From contig CAZRQV010000005.1 of assembly GCA_964602445.1 (NCBI GenBank), positions 32,548 through 96,547 on the forward strand: a DNA stretch of 64,000 nucleotides, read 5' to 3'. Origin of the DNA: HGM12587 sp964602445. GTDB lineage: Bacteria > Bacillota > Clostridia > Lachnospirales > Lachnospiraceae. The notes under the pieces were generated by a model. It saw only the letters and a program-made list of their open reading frames with translations. It ran no database searches and was not told the origin of the DNA. Each line of letters starts with the position of its first letter. Within the stretch, counting starts at the first letter, position 1. The position numbers and the translations under genes were made by a program. Of this stretch, positions 35,844-44,929 are shown in pieces.

Positions 35844-37370
35844 TTATTCTCTCAACGTTAGTAATGTTTCATAAATATCAATTTCTCCCCATCCAAATTC
35901 TGTATTTGGAAATTCTCTTGCTTTTCTTTTGGCACCTCTGATCAGATAACTTTTAATCTGAACTCCGGTATAAGCAGGGTTATACTCCATCATCAGCACA
36001 CTGATTCCTGCCGCAATCGCAGCAGCTACAGAAGTACCGCTCCTTCTCGTATACAATCCGCCTCTGACAGGTCCCAGAATATTAACTCCCGGTGCAGCCA
36101 GATCCGGTTTGATCCTTTCATTTCTGGTATATCCTCTGGAAGAATCCAGATAAGTTCCTCCTGTCTCTAAGGAATATGCCGAAATCGTCATTCCCTGTTC
36201 ACTATTTCCCGGTTCTGTAATGGTCGTCTCCGGATCAGGTTTTAAAAAAACTGCCTCTCCCTGGATAAATGCGGAAATCGGCATCCAAAGATCAAATCTT
36301 CCTCCATAAATTTCTTCCTGATAGATTCGAAGTTTCCAGATGCCGTCCACCGGATGTTCCATGAAAATGCGGATCAAGGCGGCACCCGTCTGCGCTTCCG
36401 CCCGTTCATAGATCACATAGACCGTGGTTCCTTCAAATAAAAATGGGATTGTTTCCCGCAATACCGGTCTCCTTGGAAGTTTCTCGACCACTTCCCCTGT
36501 GGGAGAAACAAAACCGATTCCATACAGATCCGGTGCATCTGCCCAAAATTCCATATACAGTCCTTTTTTTACATTGGAAATACGGACTTCTACATCTTGA
36601 AAAAGAACTCCTTCATAAGAACGGCCACGAAAATGATGAGCAGCATTTCCTTCATTTCCTGCCGCAGTGACGACCATCCGTCCGGACTGTCGGGAAATCA
36701 GATCCAGATAACCGGAAAACTCTCCTTTTCCATTATGATCCCCCTGACTGGAACAGATTCCGTAGTAAAGTACAATTTCCTGCTCCCGTTCCTGCGCAAA
36801 AGCGATCATAAAATCTGTTGCTGCGATCAAATCTTCTTCTGTATAAGCCGGTGTTTCCTCTGCAACATACCAGAAATTTTTAACACAAGATTCTGCCTGT
36901 CTTAATTTTACGACCAAAAGATCTGCTTCCGGTGCGATTCCCGTAAATAATTCCTCCTCTTCCTCATTTCCCGCCGCAAGACCAGCCATGAACGTCCCAT
37001 GACCAATTTCGTCTGTCACGGATACCAAGGAAAACGGATCCTCTCTCTCCAGAGCTTCATTGATCTGTTCCTGCAGATAAATTTTTCCAAAAGGTACTGC
37101 CCCATAATCTTCTGTTTCTGCGGTCTGATCCCAGATTGCTAAAATCCTGCTCCTTCCGTCTCCATAACGAAATACCGGGTGCGTATAGTCAATCCCGGTA
37201 TCCGCAATCCCTAAAATAATCCCTCGTCCTGAAAGATGGAAATAGGGCTGCCTGCGCAGTTTTAAAACTCCCGTTTCTTCTGCTGCAGTCAGATCCGCCA
37301 ATCCATAAAGTATGGTATTCAAATAAGATTCTGCTCTTTCTGAAAATATCGGAAAATCACACTCGTCCAT
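35844..37370 (-). CDS. Csp-like subtilase (S8 family), possible germination protease
   Basis: 508 residues from the ATG at 37370; a GTG at 37373 is an alternative. The catalytic triad is visible: Asp in IADTGIDY (about residue 57), His in GHGTFMAG (about 125) and Ser in SGTSVAAA (about 445). A long insertion of beta strands (about 240-380, ending near GGRFDLWMP) sits between His and Ser, as in the jelly-roll of Clostridial CspB/CspC proteins that trigger cortex breakdown. No signal peptide or obvious prodomain beyond about 45 residues. Since the triad is complete it is probably active, unlike the pseudo-protease CspC. Confidence 0.85.
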   Translation of the reverse strand: MDECDFPIFSERAESYLNTILYGLADLTAAEETGVLKLRRQPYFHLSGRGIILGIADTGIDYTHPVFRYGDGRSRILAIWDQTAETEDYGAVPFGKIYLQEQINEALEREDPFSLVSVTDEIGHGTFMAGLAAGNEEEEELFTGIAPEADLLVVKLRQAESCVKNFWYVAEETPAYTEEDLIAATDFMIAFAQEREQEIVLYYGICSSQGDHNGKGEFSGYLDLISRQSGRMVVTAAGNEGNAAHHFRGRSYEGVLFQDVEVRISNVKKGLYMEFWADAPDLYGIGFVSPTGEVVEKLPRRPVLRETIPFLFEGTTVYVIYERAEAQTGAALIRIFMEHPVDGIWKLRIYQEEIYGGRFDLWMPISAFIQGEAVFLKPDPETTITEPGNSEQGMTISAYSLETGGTYLDSSRGYTRNERIKPDLAAPGVNILGPVRGGLYTRRSGTSVAAAIAAGISVLMMEYNPAYTGVQIKSYLIRGAKRKAREFPNTEFGWGEIDIYETLLTLRE

Positions 37371-37443
37371 CACAATTTCCTTTTATTTTATCTTATGAAA
37401 TTTTATCTTTTCGGGAACTTTTCCAAAGTTTCCTATGAAATAA

Positions 37444-37490
37444 AAAGAGTTCCGCACTTCTGCTTTTCACAGGAGTACGAAACTCTTCTT
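37444..37490 (-). terminator. Terminator of the ABC-ylmH transcript
   Basis: AAGAGTT (37445-37451) pairs with AACTCTT (37481-37487) in a longer imperfect stem. A T-run follows on the minus strand. It overlaps the last codon region of the S4 protein. Confidence 0.75.
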
Positions 37491-38235
37491 ATACGTATAT
37501 GGACACTTCTACACAAAGTTTTCCTTTTTTTGTCTCATATTTGATGCCTTCATAAATAAATTTGCCAAACCCTCTGCAGGTTACCACATCTCCCTTTTTC
37601 AAAGAATAACTGTTGTTTTCACACTGTTTTCCATTGACAAATACTTTCTTTTCCCGAAATGCCAGCACACTTTGACTGCGGGATAGATTACACAGTTTTC
37701 CAAGCACCGCATCAATTCGCTCCGATGCTGCTGTAACTTCCCGTGTTTCCAGCGTTGGTTTCAAAATATCCGGCGTTTCCTCTAAAATGGTACATCGCAT
37801 AGAGGTATGCTTTACCTGCACCAGATTTTCCGCAATATAAGGGGCAATCTTTTCTGTACAAAAAATGTATGCTTTCTTTCCTTTGACCGCAATGTCACCT
37901 ACGATTTCCCGTTCGATTCCCAGATTCATGATCGCTCCCAGAAAATCCCGATGGGTAAACTGATCTGCAAATTTTTCGATCAGCGGTTCTGCTTGAATAC
38001 AGCAGATTGGAAATGGTTCTTCATATCCGAAAAATTCTTCGGAACCAAACCGGATCATGACCCGTTCGCAATTCTCAGCACCGCCGAACAAGGTATAAGG
38101 TACATAGGAAATATCCCGCTCAATCTCATAAAAAGCAGTCATTTCTGCCAGATTCAAGAAATTCGTAAACAGATACTGATTATTTCGATATGATTTTTCT
38201 GCCAGTTCCAGCAGTCTCTTTTTTAAGCGTTCCAC
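37489..38235 (-). CDS. YlmH family RNA-binding S4 domain protein
   Basis: 248 residues from a GTG at 38235 with GGAG 6 bases upstream. The C-terminal S4 domain (about 172-235) has SERIDAVLGKLCNLSRSQS, then VFVNGK and LKKGDVVTCRGFGKF. The N-terminal RRM-like half matches YlmH. These proteins bind ribosomes and can rescue stalled large subunits, and are often in cell-division clusters. Here it is instead 9 bases after an ABC exporter gene. Confidence 0.9.
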   Translation of the reverse strand: MERLKKRLLELAEKSYRNNQYLFTNFLNLAEMTAFYEIERDISYVPYTLFGGAENCERVMIRFGSEEFFGYEEPFPICCIQAEPLIEKFADQFTHRDFLGAIMNLGIEREIVGDIAVKGKKAYIFCTEKIAPYIAENLVQVKHTSMRCTILEETPDILKPTLETREVTAASERIDAVLGKLCNLSRSQSVLAFREKKVFVNGKQCENNSYSLKKGDVVTCRGFGKFIYEGIKYETKKGKLCVEVSIYV

Positions 38236-38244
38236 CTTCTGCTC

Positions 38245-39981
38245 CTATCCTGCAAACTGACTGTTGTAAAGTTCTGCATAAAAACCGCCTTGTTCTAAAA
38301 GTTCCTGATGATTTCCCTGTTCTATGATATTTCCTTCTTTCATGACCAGAATCTGATCTGCCTCACGGATGGTAGACAAGCGGTGTGCTACGATAAAACT
38401 GGTACGTCCTTCCATCATTTTTGCAAATGCCTGCTGGATCTTAATCTCTGTTCGCGTATCAATCGAAGAAGTTGCTTCATCTAAAATCAGCATCGGCGGC
38501 AGACAGAGCATAACTCTTGTAATACAAAGCAGCTGTTTCTGTCCCTGAGACAGGTTTCCGCCATCTTCTCCAAGCACCGTATCATAGCCTTTCGGAAGAC
38601 GTTTGATGAAATCATGGGCTCTGGAGGATTTTGCCGCTGCGATCACTTCTTCCATCGTTGCCTCCGGCTTTCCGATCACAATATTTTCTTTTACCGTTGC
38701 ATTCCGGATCCATGTATCCTGAAGAACCATACCATAATTGGTTCTCAAAGAACCGCGGGTCACATTGCGGATTTCCTGACCATCTACGCAGATGCTTCCA
38801 TGATCTACATCATAAAATCTCATCAAAAGATTGATCAGTGTTGTCTTACCGCAGCCCGTAGGCCCTACGATGGCAATGCGCTGTCCCGGTTTCACGGACA
38901 GATTAAAATCCTTTATTAATTTTTTATCTGCAGTATAGGAAAAATAAACATGTTCCAGTGAAATTTCTCCTTTTACTTCTTCCAGCACTGCTGCATCTTT
39001 CGCATCTGCTACCTCCGGTTCTTCTTCAATCAGTTCAAAGACTCTGGCCGCACATGCAAGGGCATTCTGCAGTTCTGTGATCACTCCGGAAATTTCGTTA
39101 AATGGTTTTGTATACTGGTTGGCATAACTTAAAAAGCAGGTCAGCTGTCCTACGGAAATCCCTCCGCCTAATGCTGAAATTGCTCCGGTGATTCCTACTC
39201 CCGCATAGATCATACTGTTGATAAAACGGGTGCTTGGATTGACTAACGAAGAGAAAAAGGTGGCATTCAGCGAATATTTCTGTAATCTTTCATTGATCTC
39301 ATCAAAATTTTCCTGATTTTCTTTTTCGTGACCAAACGCCTGAACTACTTTTAAATTTCCGACCATTTCTTCGATCAGAGAAGTCTGCTCCCCTCTGGTC
39401 TCTGACTGCAGCTTAAACATATGGTATGTTCTTTTTGCAATGAATGCCGCTACAAACAGAGATAACGGTGTCAGCAGTACCACCACCAGCGCAATTTTAA
39501 TATTGATTTCAAACATAAAAAACAGCGTTCCAAGAATGGTCAGCACTCCGGTAAAGAGCTGGGTGAATCCCATGAGCAGCCCTTCGGCAAACTGATCTAC
39601 GTCAGCGATCATACGGCTGACGATATCGCCGTAAGAGTGTGTGTCTACATATTTTAGCGGCAGCTTTTCCAGTTTTTCGAAAGCTTCTTTTCTGATATCC
39701 TGTACCACACAATACGTAATATGATTATTGATCACATTCATCAGCCACTGAAAGACCGCCGTTGCCACGATCACAGTGATCATTTTTTGAAAAATCTGAA
39801 ACAGTGCCGTAAAATTTACCATTCCTTTGGAAATGATTCCATCGACTGCATCTCCTGTCAAAATCGGAAGATACAGATTGAGGATCACCACTGCCATTGC
39901 CATAACCAAAGAGAGCAGCACAAAAATCTGATACTTTTTGATCCTGTTTAACACTTTTTTCATAGTAGATGATTTATTCAC
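38245..39981 (-). CDS. ABC exporter half-transporter, subunit with intact catalytic site
   Basis: 579 residues from a GTG at 39981 with GGAG 9 bases upstream; it overlaps the previous gene by 8 bases. Six membrane helices (about 20-330), then the nucleotide-binding domain: Walker A GPTGCGKTTL, signature LSQGQKQ, Walker B LILDEATS with the catalytic Glu, and H-loop VAHRLST. It pairs with the gene upstream. Such heterodimers export drugs, lipids or peptides; the substrate is not evident. Confidence 0.93.
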   Translation of the reverse strand: MNKSSTMKKVLNRIKKYQIFVLLSLVMAMAVVILNLYLPILTGDAVDGIISKGMVNFTALFQIFQKMITVIVATAVFQWLMNVINNHITYCVVQDIRKEAFEKLEKLPLKYVDTHSYGDIVSRMIADVDQFAEGLLMGFTQLFTGVLTILGTLFFMFEINIKIALVVVLLTPLSLFVAAFIAKRTYHMFKLQSETRGEQTSLIEEMVGNLKVVQAFGHEKENQENFDEINERLQKYSLNATFFSSLVNPSTRFINSMIYAGVGITGAISALGGGISVGQLTCFLSYANQYTKPFNEISGVITELQNALACAARVFELIEEEPEVADAKDAAVLEEVKGEISLEHVYFSYTADKKLIKDFNLSVKPGQRIAIVGPTGCGKTTLINLLMRFYDVDHGSICVDGQEIRNVTRGSLRTNYGMVLQDTWIRNATVKENIVIGKPEATMEEVIAAAKSSRAHDFIKRLPKGYDTVLGEDGGNLSQGQKQLLCITRVMLCLPPMLILDEATSSIDTRTEIKIQQAFAKMMEGRTSFIVAHRLSTIREADQILVMKEGNIIEQGNHQELLEQGGFYAELYNSQFAG

Positions 39982-41716
39982 AGCTTCTCTCTCCTTCCGG
40001 TTTCTGATACTGGGAATCATAAATTTCCTGGTATACACCGCAGCTTTCCAGTAATTCTTCATGGGTTCCAAGACCTACAATTTTTCCATCTTCTAAAACA
40101 ATGATCTTGTCTGCATACTGAATGCTGGAAGTTCGCTGAGATACGATAAATGTCGTCATGGTATCTTTTCTTTTCTTTAATTCTTTTCGCAGTTTTGCAT
40201 CTGTCGCATAATCCAGCGCCGAGGTACTGTCATCCAAAATCAGGATTTCCGGTTTTCTGACCATTGCTCTTGCGATGGTCAAACGCTGACGCTGACCGCC
40301 GGAAAAGTTCTTTCCGCCCTGCGCCACCGGTGCGTCTAAAGATTGATCCAGTTTTTCCACAAATTCTTTTGCCTGAGAAACAGCCAATGCTTCTTCCATC
40401 TCTTCTTCCGATGCGCTGTCATTTCCCCACAAAAGATTACTTCTGATGGTTCCTTTAAAAAGAACTGCTTTTTGCGGAACCACACCGATCCGCTTCCGGA
40501 GATCTTCGATCTTATATTCTCTGATCGGTCTTCCATGATAAAAAACTGTACCGGAAGTAGCATCATAAAATCTCGGAATCAGATTGATCAACGTACTTTT
40601 TCCAGAACCGGTACCGCCGATCACTCCGACCGTTTCTCCCTGATTTACAGTAAAACTCACATTCGACAATGATTCTGCCCCAGCGTTGGCATAACGGAAG
40701 CCCACCTGCTGAAATTCTAAGATTGGAATTTCTTTTTCGCTTTTAATTTCTGTTGTTCCAAAATCCTCCATGCTGCTCTGGATTTCAAAAATATGGCTGA
40801 TACGTTCTGCGCAGGAGAATGCTTTGGTCAGCGTTACGATCAGGTTTGCCAGCTTGATCAGTTCCACTAAAATCTGGGAAATATAATTGATCAGCGCAAT
40901 GACCTGTCCCTGTGACAATTCTCCCATATCTACCTGCAATGCTCCGGTATAGATTAAAAGCACCAGTCCCAAATTGATGATCACATAGGTCAGCGGATTC
41001 ATCAAGCCGGAAATCTTTCCTACCGCCAGCTGCATTCCTGTCAATTCTTCATTTTTCTTTTTAAATGCTGCTGATTCTTCTTTTTCTTTATGAAATGCAC
41101 GGATCACACGGATTCCTGTCAGATTTTCTCTGGTCAGTTCCAGAACCTTGTCCAGATATTTCTGTACCCGCTGATACATTGGCATCGTAAGGAACATAAT
41201 CCCAAATACAACAAGGCTTAACAGCGGTATGACTCCCAAAAAGATCAGTGCACATTTTACATCTACCGTAAATGCCATAAACATCGCACCAAAAACGATG
41301 AACGGTGATCTTAAAAGCAGTCTCAGTGTCATATTCACTCCGGACTGAATCTGATTAACATCGCTGGTCAGTCTTGTGATCAGGGTGGAAGCCCCTACCG
41401 TATCAATTTCTGTGTACGACAAACTCTGAATATGACGAAACAGTGCAGATCGAATCTCTGTTGCCACTCCGACTGCTGCTTTTGCCGAAAAATACTGGGC
41501 AGTCACTGCGGCAATCAGTCCTACGATTCCCAAAAGAATCATCATACCGCCCATACGATATACATAGCTTAAATCGTTTCCGCCAATACCTTGATCTACA
41601 ATGGCTGCCACGACCAGCGGCACGACCAATTCAAACGATGCTTCCAAAAGTTTAAACAGTGGTGCCAGCACACTTTCTTTTTTATAATTTTTCAAATAAA
41701 TCCACAATCTTTTCAT
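39974..41716 (-). CDS. ABC exporter half-transporter, subunit with degenerate catalytic site
   Basis: 580 residues. Six membrane helices (about 15-310), then Walker A GGTGSGKSTL and signature FSGGQRQRL. Walker B reads LILDDSTS, with Asp in place of the catalytic Glu, and the H-loop His is replaced by Gln (VSQRTSS). This asymmetry is the hallmark of heterodimeric exporters such as BmrCD or TM287/288, with one weak and one strong ATP site. The partner is the next gene. Confidence 0.93.
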   Translation of the reverse strand: MKRLWIYLKNYKKESVLAPLFKLLEASFELVVPLVVAAIVDQGIGGNDLSYVYRMGGMMILLGIVGLIAAVTAQYFSAKAAVGVATEIRSALFRHIQSLSYTEIDTVGASTLITRLTSDVNQIQSGVNMTLRLLLRSPFIVFGAMFMAFTVDVKCALIFLGVIPLLSLVVFGIMFLTMPMYQRVQKYLDKVLELTRENLTGIRVIRAFHKEKEESAAFKKKNEELTGMQLAVGKISGLMNPLTYVIINLGLVLLIYTGALQVDMGELSQGQVIALINYISQILVELIKLANLIVTLTKAFSCAERISHIFEIQSSMEDFGTTEIKSEKEIPILEFQQVGFRYANAGAESLSNVSFTVNQGETVGVIGGTGSGKSTLINLIPRFYDATSGTVFYHGRPIREYKIEDLRKRIGVVPQKAVLFKGTIRSNLLWGNDSASEEEMEEALAVSQAKEFVEKLDQSLDAPVAQGGKNFSGGQRQRLTIARAMVRKPEILILDDSTSALDYATDAKLRKELKKRKDTMTTFIVSQRTSSIQYADKIIVLEDGKIVGLGTHEELLESCGVYQEIYDSQYQKPEGERSCE

Positions 41717-41771
41717 ATTTTTAATCCTTCCGTTTGACTGACGAAGGTTTTAGTCTACTCCATTTTCCTGT

Positions 41772-41814
41772 TTTAAAAACAAACAGAGGCAACACCCCAA
41801 TCTTTTGTGCTGCC
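41772..41814 (-). terminator. Terminator after comEB
   Basis: On the minus strand GGCAGCAC pairs with GTGTTGCC (41814-41807 with 41795-41788), followed by a T-rich stretch to 41772. It separates the tsaC-rpiB-comEB unit from the ABC genes. Confidence 0.75.
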
Positions 41815-41856
41815 CCCCTGCCTGCCATTTTCATTTTTTCACCAATGGTTTGAAGC

Positions 41857-42339
41857 TTATACCTCAAGGCGAATCTCTCTGCCTGAATATTCATAAGCGT
41901 AAACTTCAATCCCTGCTGCTTTCAGCATTTTTTTCGATGCGATCACTGATGGCGTACCGTCGTATTTGTTATCACCATATACTACGGTTCTGATCCCTGA
42001 CTGAATGATTGCTTTGGCACATTCATTACATGGAAACTGGGAAACATACAATCTTGCTCCATCCAGATTCCCGCGATAATTCAGGATCGCATTTAATTCT
42101 GCATGTGTTACATAGGCATATTTGGTATCGGCAAATTCTCCTACTCTTGCCCATGGAAATTCATCATCAGAACAGCCCGTCGGAAAACCGTTGTATCCCA
42201 TAGATAAAATCTTATGCTCCCGACTGACAATACAGGCTCCTACCTGTGTATTTGGATCTTTCGAACGCATTCCGGCAAGTTTTGCAACTGCCATAAAATA
42301 TTCATCCCATGAAATATAATCTGTCCGCTTTTCCCCCAT
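41857..42339 (-). CDS. Deoxycytidylate (dCMP) deaminase family protein
   Basis: 160 residues from the ATG at 42339 with GGAG 6 bases upstream. Zinc and catalytic residues: THAELNAIL (His, Glu) and PCNECAKAI (two Cys). SKDPNTQVGACIV near the N-terminus is typical. It deaminates dCMP to dUMP for dTMP synthesis; it is often called comEB in this group. It follows rpiB. Confidence 0.92.
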   Translation of the reverse strand: MGEKRTDYISWDEYFMAVAKLAGMRSKDPNTQVGACIVSREHKILSMGYNGFPTGCSDDEFPWARVGEFADTKYAYVTHAELNAILNYRGNLDGARLYVSQFPCNECAKAIIQSGIRTVVYGDNKYDGTPSVIASKKMLKAAGIEVYAYEYSGREIRLEV

Positions 42340-42412
42340 AACATTCTCCAATCCTAACTTTTGATCTTCATCTTCGATTTTAATCTTAGATTCTTAGCTT
42401 GCGATCTTAATC

Positions 42413-42841
42413 CTAACCTTCGATCTTAGCGATTCTTCTCTTATGACGTTCATCGTTTGAAAACGGTGTGTCTAAAAATGTTTCTACGATTTTCAGAGCC
42501 AGTCCTGCGCCTAAAACTCTTGCGCCCATTGCCAGCATGTTTGCATCATTGTGTTCTCTTGTTGCTGCTGCAGAAAAACAGTCAGAACAAAGTGCACAGC
42601 GGATTCCCGGCACTTTATTTGCAGAAATAGAAATACCGATTCCGGTACCGCAGATCACGATTCCTCTTTCACATTCTCCGGAAGCTACTGCTTCTGCTGC
42701 TTTACGTCCGTATTCCGGATAATCTACTGCTTCTGTGCTGTAGCATCCAAAGTCCTTATATTCCAGACCTTTTTTCTCTAATAATCCTTTTACTTCCTGC
42801 ATTAATTCATAACCGCCGTGGTCACATCCTAAAGCTATCAT
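42413..42841 (-). CDS. rpiB: Ribose-5-phosphate isomerase B
   Basis: 142 residues. Motifs GCDHGGYEL, VICGTGIGISISANK (with the catalytic Cys at the front) and the RCALCSD...REHNDANMLAMGAR stretch are diagnostic. It interconverts ribose-5-P and ribulose-5-P; a related family acts on galactose-6-P, but the residues read as RpiB. It lies about 90 bases after tsaC. Confidence 0.94.
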   Translation of the reverse strand: MIALGCDHGGYELMQEVKGLLEKKGLEYKDFGCYSTEAVDYPEYGRKAAEAVASGECERGIVICGTGIGISISANKVPGIRCALCSDCFSAAATREHNDANMLAMGARVLGAGLALKIVETFLDTPFSNDERHKRRIAKIEG

Positions 42842-42934
42842 CGTTTGTCTCCTTTATCTTTTAAAATATTTTTTATACCAAACGTTCCCGGAATCTTCCG
42901 ATTCCCAAACATTTATGTTTCTTTCCGGCACTTT

Positions 42935-43981
42935 TTATACCTGAATGACTTTATGTCCCGCCGCTTTTAAAAGACGGTTCATAATCGCACTTCCCATGGC
43001 ACCTTCTGCAAAGCTTTCCGAGTAAATGATCTTCACATCACTTTCATCAAATTCCCGTAAAATAGCATATAAATGACTGCTGATCGTTAATTCATCTGCT
43101 CTTGTGCCGATTGATTTTACCAAACCTTTTTTATAATTTTCTACCGATTCTTCTGTACCGATAATTCCGGTGGAAATTCCTTTTGCATCATTTTCTCTTA
43201 CCAGAGCATTGATCTTTTCCGCAACTTTTTCTGCTGCTCCTTCTACAATAATCAGCTCTGCCTTCGGTGCATAATGTCTGTATTTCATTCCCGGTGCTTT
43301 CGGCGGTGTCTTCGAATCAGCAGAAAGCCCTTTGTCAATCTGTACTTCACCGACCACTTCTTCCAGCATTTCTTTGGTAATAAATCCCGGACGCAGAATT
43401 GTCGGAATCTCTTCTGTCAAATCTACGATTGTAGATTCGATTCCAATTCCAACAGCACCTCCGTCTAAGATCAACGGAATGATTCCATCCATATCTTCTG
43501 CCACATGCTCTGCCAATGTGGGACTTGGCCTGCCGGATGTGTTGGCACTTGGTGCTGCGATATAGCCGCCGCCGGCACGAATCATTTCCAATGCAATCTT
43601 ATGAGAAGGCATACGCACAGCAACGGTATCTAAACCGCCGGTCGTTCCATACGGAACTGCTTCACTTTTTCGAAATACCATAGTCAATGGTCCCGGCCAG
43701 AACTTCTCTGCCAATTTTTCTGCCGCTGCCGGAATTTCTTCCACGATCCGATCCAGACTTTCCAGATCTGCAATATGTACGATCAAAGGATTGTCCGATG
43801 GTCTTCCTTTGGCTGCATAAATCTTTGCTGCGGCTTCCGCATCCAGTGCATTGGCCCCCAGACCATATACTGTTTCTGTCGGAAATGCTACCAGTGCACC
43901 TTCTTTCAGTAACGTTCCTGCCTGCTGCATGATTTCCTGATCAATGCAGTCAGGATCTATCTTTTTCACTATTGTCTGCAT
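42935..43981 (-). CDS. Threonylcarbamoyl-AMP synthase (TsaC/Sua5 with Sua5 C-terminal domain)
   Basis: 348 residues. The YrdC/TsaC domain (about 15-205) has PTETVYGLGANA and KGRPSDNPLIVH, and the Sua5 domain follows (about 225-345; PPKAPGMKYRHYAPKAE linker). It makes threonylcarbamoyl-AMP for the t6A tRNA modification. AGGTG precedes the ATG. First gene of the tsaC-rpiB-comEB unit. Confidence 0.94.
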   Translation of the reverse strand: MQTIVKKIDPDCIDQEIMQQAGTLLKEGALVAFPTETVYGLGANALDAEAAAKIYAAKGRPSDNPLIVHIADLESLDRIVEEIPAAAEKLAEKFWPGPLTMVFRKSEAVPYGTTGGLDTVAVRMPSHKIALEMIRAGGGYIAAPSANTSGRPSPTLAEHVAEDMDGIIPLILDGGAVGIGIESTIVDLTEEIPTILRPGFITKEMLEEVVGEVQIDKGLSADSKTPPKAPGMKYRHYAPKAELIIVEGAAEKVAEKINALVRENDAKGISTGIIGTEESVENYKKGLVKSIGTRADELTISSHLYAILREFDESDVKIIYSESFAEGAMGSAIMNRLLKAAGHKVIQV

Positions 43982-44212
43982 TTTTCACCTGTTTCATTTT
44001 ACTGCAAAATCTTATTTTCTACTGTGTTTCTTCTTTTTCAAAAGAATTTTCACAGATTTTCTTCATTATCTTCCATAGTATAACACTTTGTTCCGTTTCA
44101 TACAATAAAATTGTTCGCTCCCCGCTCTTGGACGGCGCAGTGAACGGACTGCTGTCATATTTTCTGTCAACCGATCATAGATTTTAGGTAAGTCCCCTCA
44201 GGGAGAACTGCC

Positions 44213-44929
44213 ATGACTCCATTAAAAGAATATACCTGCCTTTTTCTTACAATCCTGCTGCTGATCGTCTCCATTTTTTTCATAGATACCCATATCCTTT
44301 CCGTCAGTATCCTTCCGGCACTTTCACGATCCGGTTCTTTTACCGTAGTCATCGATGCCGGACACGGCGGTTTTGATTCGGGCAAGGTAGGCGTAGACGG
44401 AACACTGGAAAAAGAAGTTAATCTAAGCATTGCCCGCAAATTAGAAACACTGCTGACCGCTGCAGATATTCATGTAGTCATGACCCGGACGGAAGATTCC
44501 GGACTTTGTGATGAAAATGCTTCTCAGAAAAAGCAACAGGATATGCTCCGCCGAACCACATTTATGAACGAAGCCTCCCCGGACTGCATTGTCAGCATCC
44601 ATCAGAACAGCTATCCTGAGGAATCGATTGACGGCGCACAAGTCTTTTACTACACCGGTTCCCAGGAGGGAAATACGCTGGCTGCTTTGATCCAGAAAGC
44701 ACTGGTTGATGGTGTCGATCCTTCCAACCATCGGGTTGAAAAAGCAAACGACAGTTACTATCTTCTGAAAAATGCGGCCGCACCGATCGTTATTGTCGAA
44801 TGCGGTTTTCTCTCCAACTGGGAAGAAAGCAAAAAATTAGTGGATGACGCTTACCAGCAAAAGCTGGCATGGGCCATCCACATGGGAATCCTTCAATATT
44901 TAAATGGTGTTAAAATGCCTGCTCCTTAA
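44213..44929 (+). CDS. cwlD: N-acetylmuramoyl-L-alanine amidase, CwlD type
   Basis: 238 residues. An N-terminal membrane or signal segment (about 8-27) precedes an Amidase_3 domain: IDAGHGGFDSGKVG, the Glu in EKEVNLSIA, SIHQNSY, and VECGFLSNWEE. CwlD trims peptides in spore cortex to make muramic-delta-lactam. GGGAG precedes the ATG. Its stop overlaps that of the convergent GH18 gene by 4 bases. Confidence 0.9.
   Translation: MTPLKEYTCLFLTILLLIVSIFFIDTHILSVSILPALSRSGSFTVVIDAGHGGFDSGKVGVDGTLEKEVNLSIARKLETLLTAADIHVVMTRTEDSGLCDENASQKKQQDMLRRTTFMNEASPDCIVSIHQNSYPEESIDGAQVFYYTGSQEGNTLAALIQKALVDGVDPSNHRVEKANDSYYLLKNAAAPIVIVECGFLSNWEESKKLVDDAYQQKLAWAIHMGILQYLNGVKMPAP

Noticed and set aside
41721..41909. 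62-codon minus-strand frame between comEB and the ABC genes
   Set aside because: It contains the comEB terminator hairpin and overlaps the comEB 3' end in another frame.
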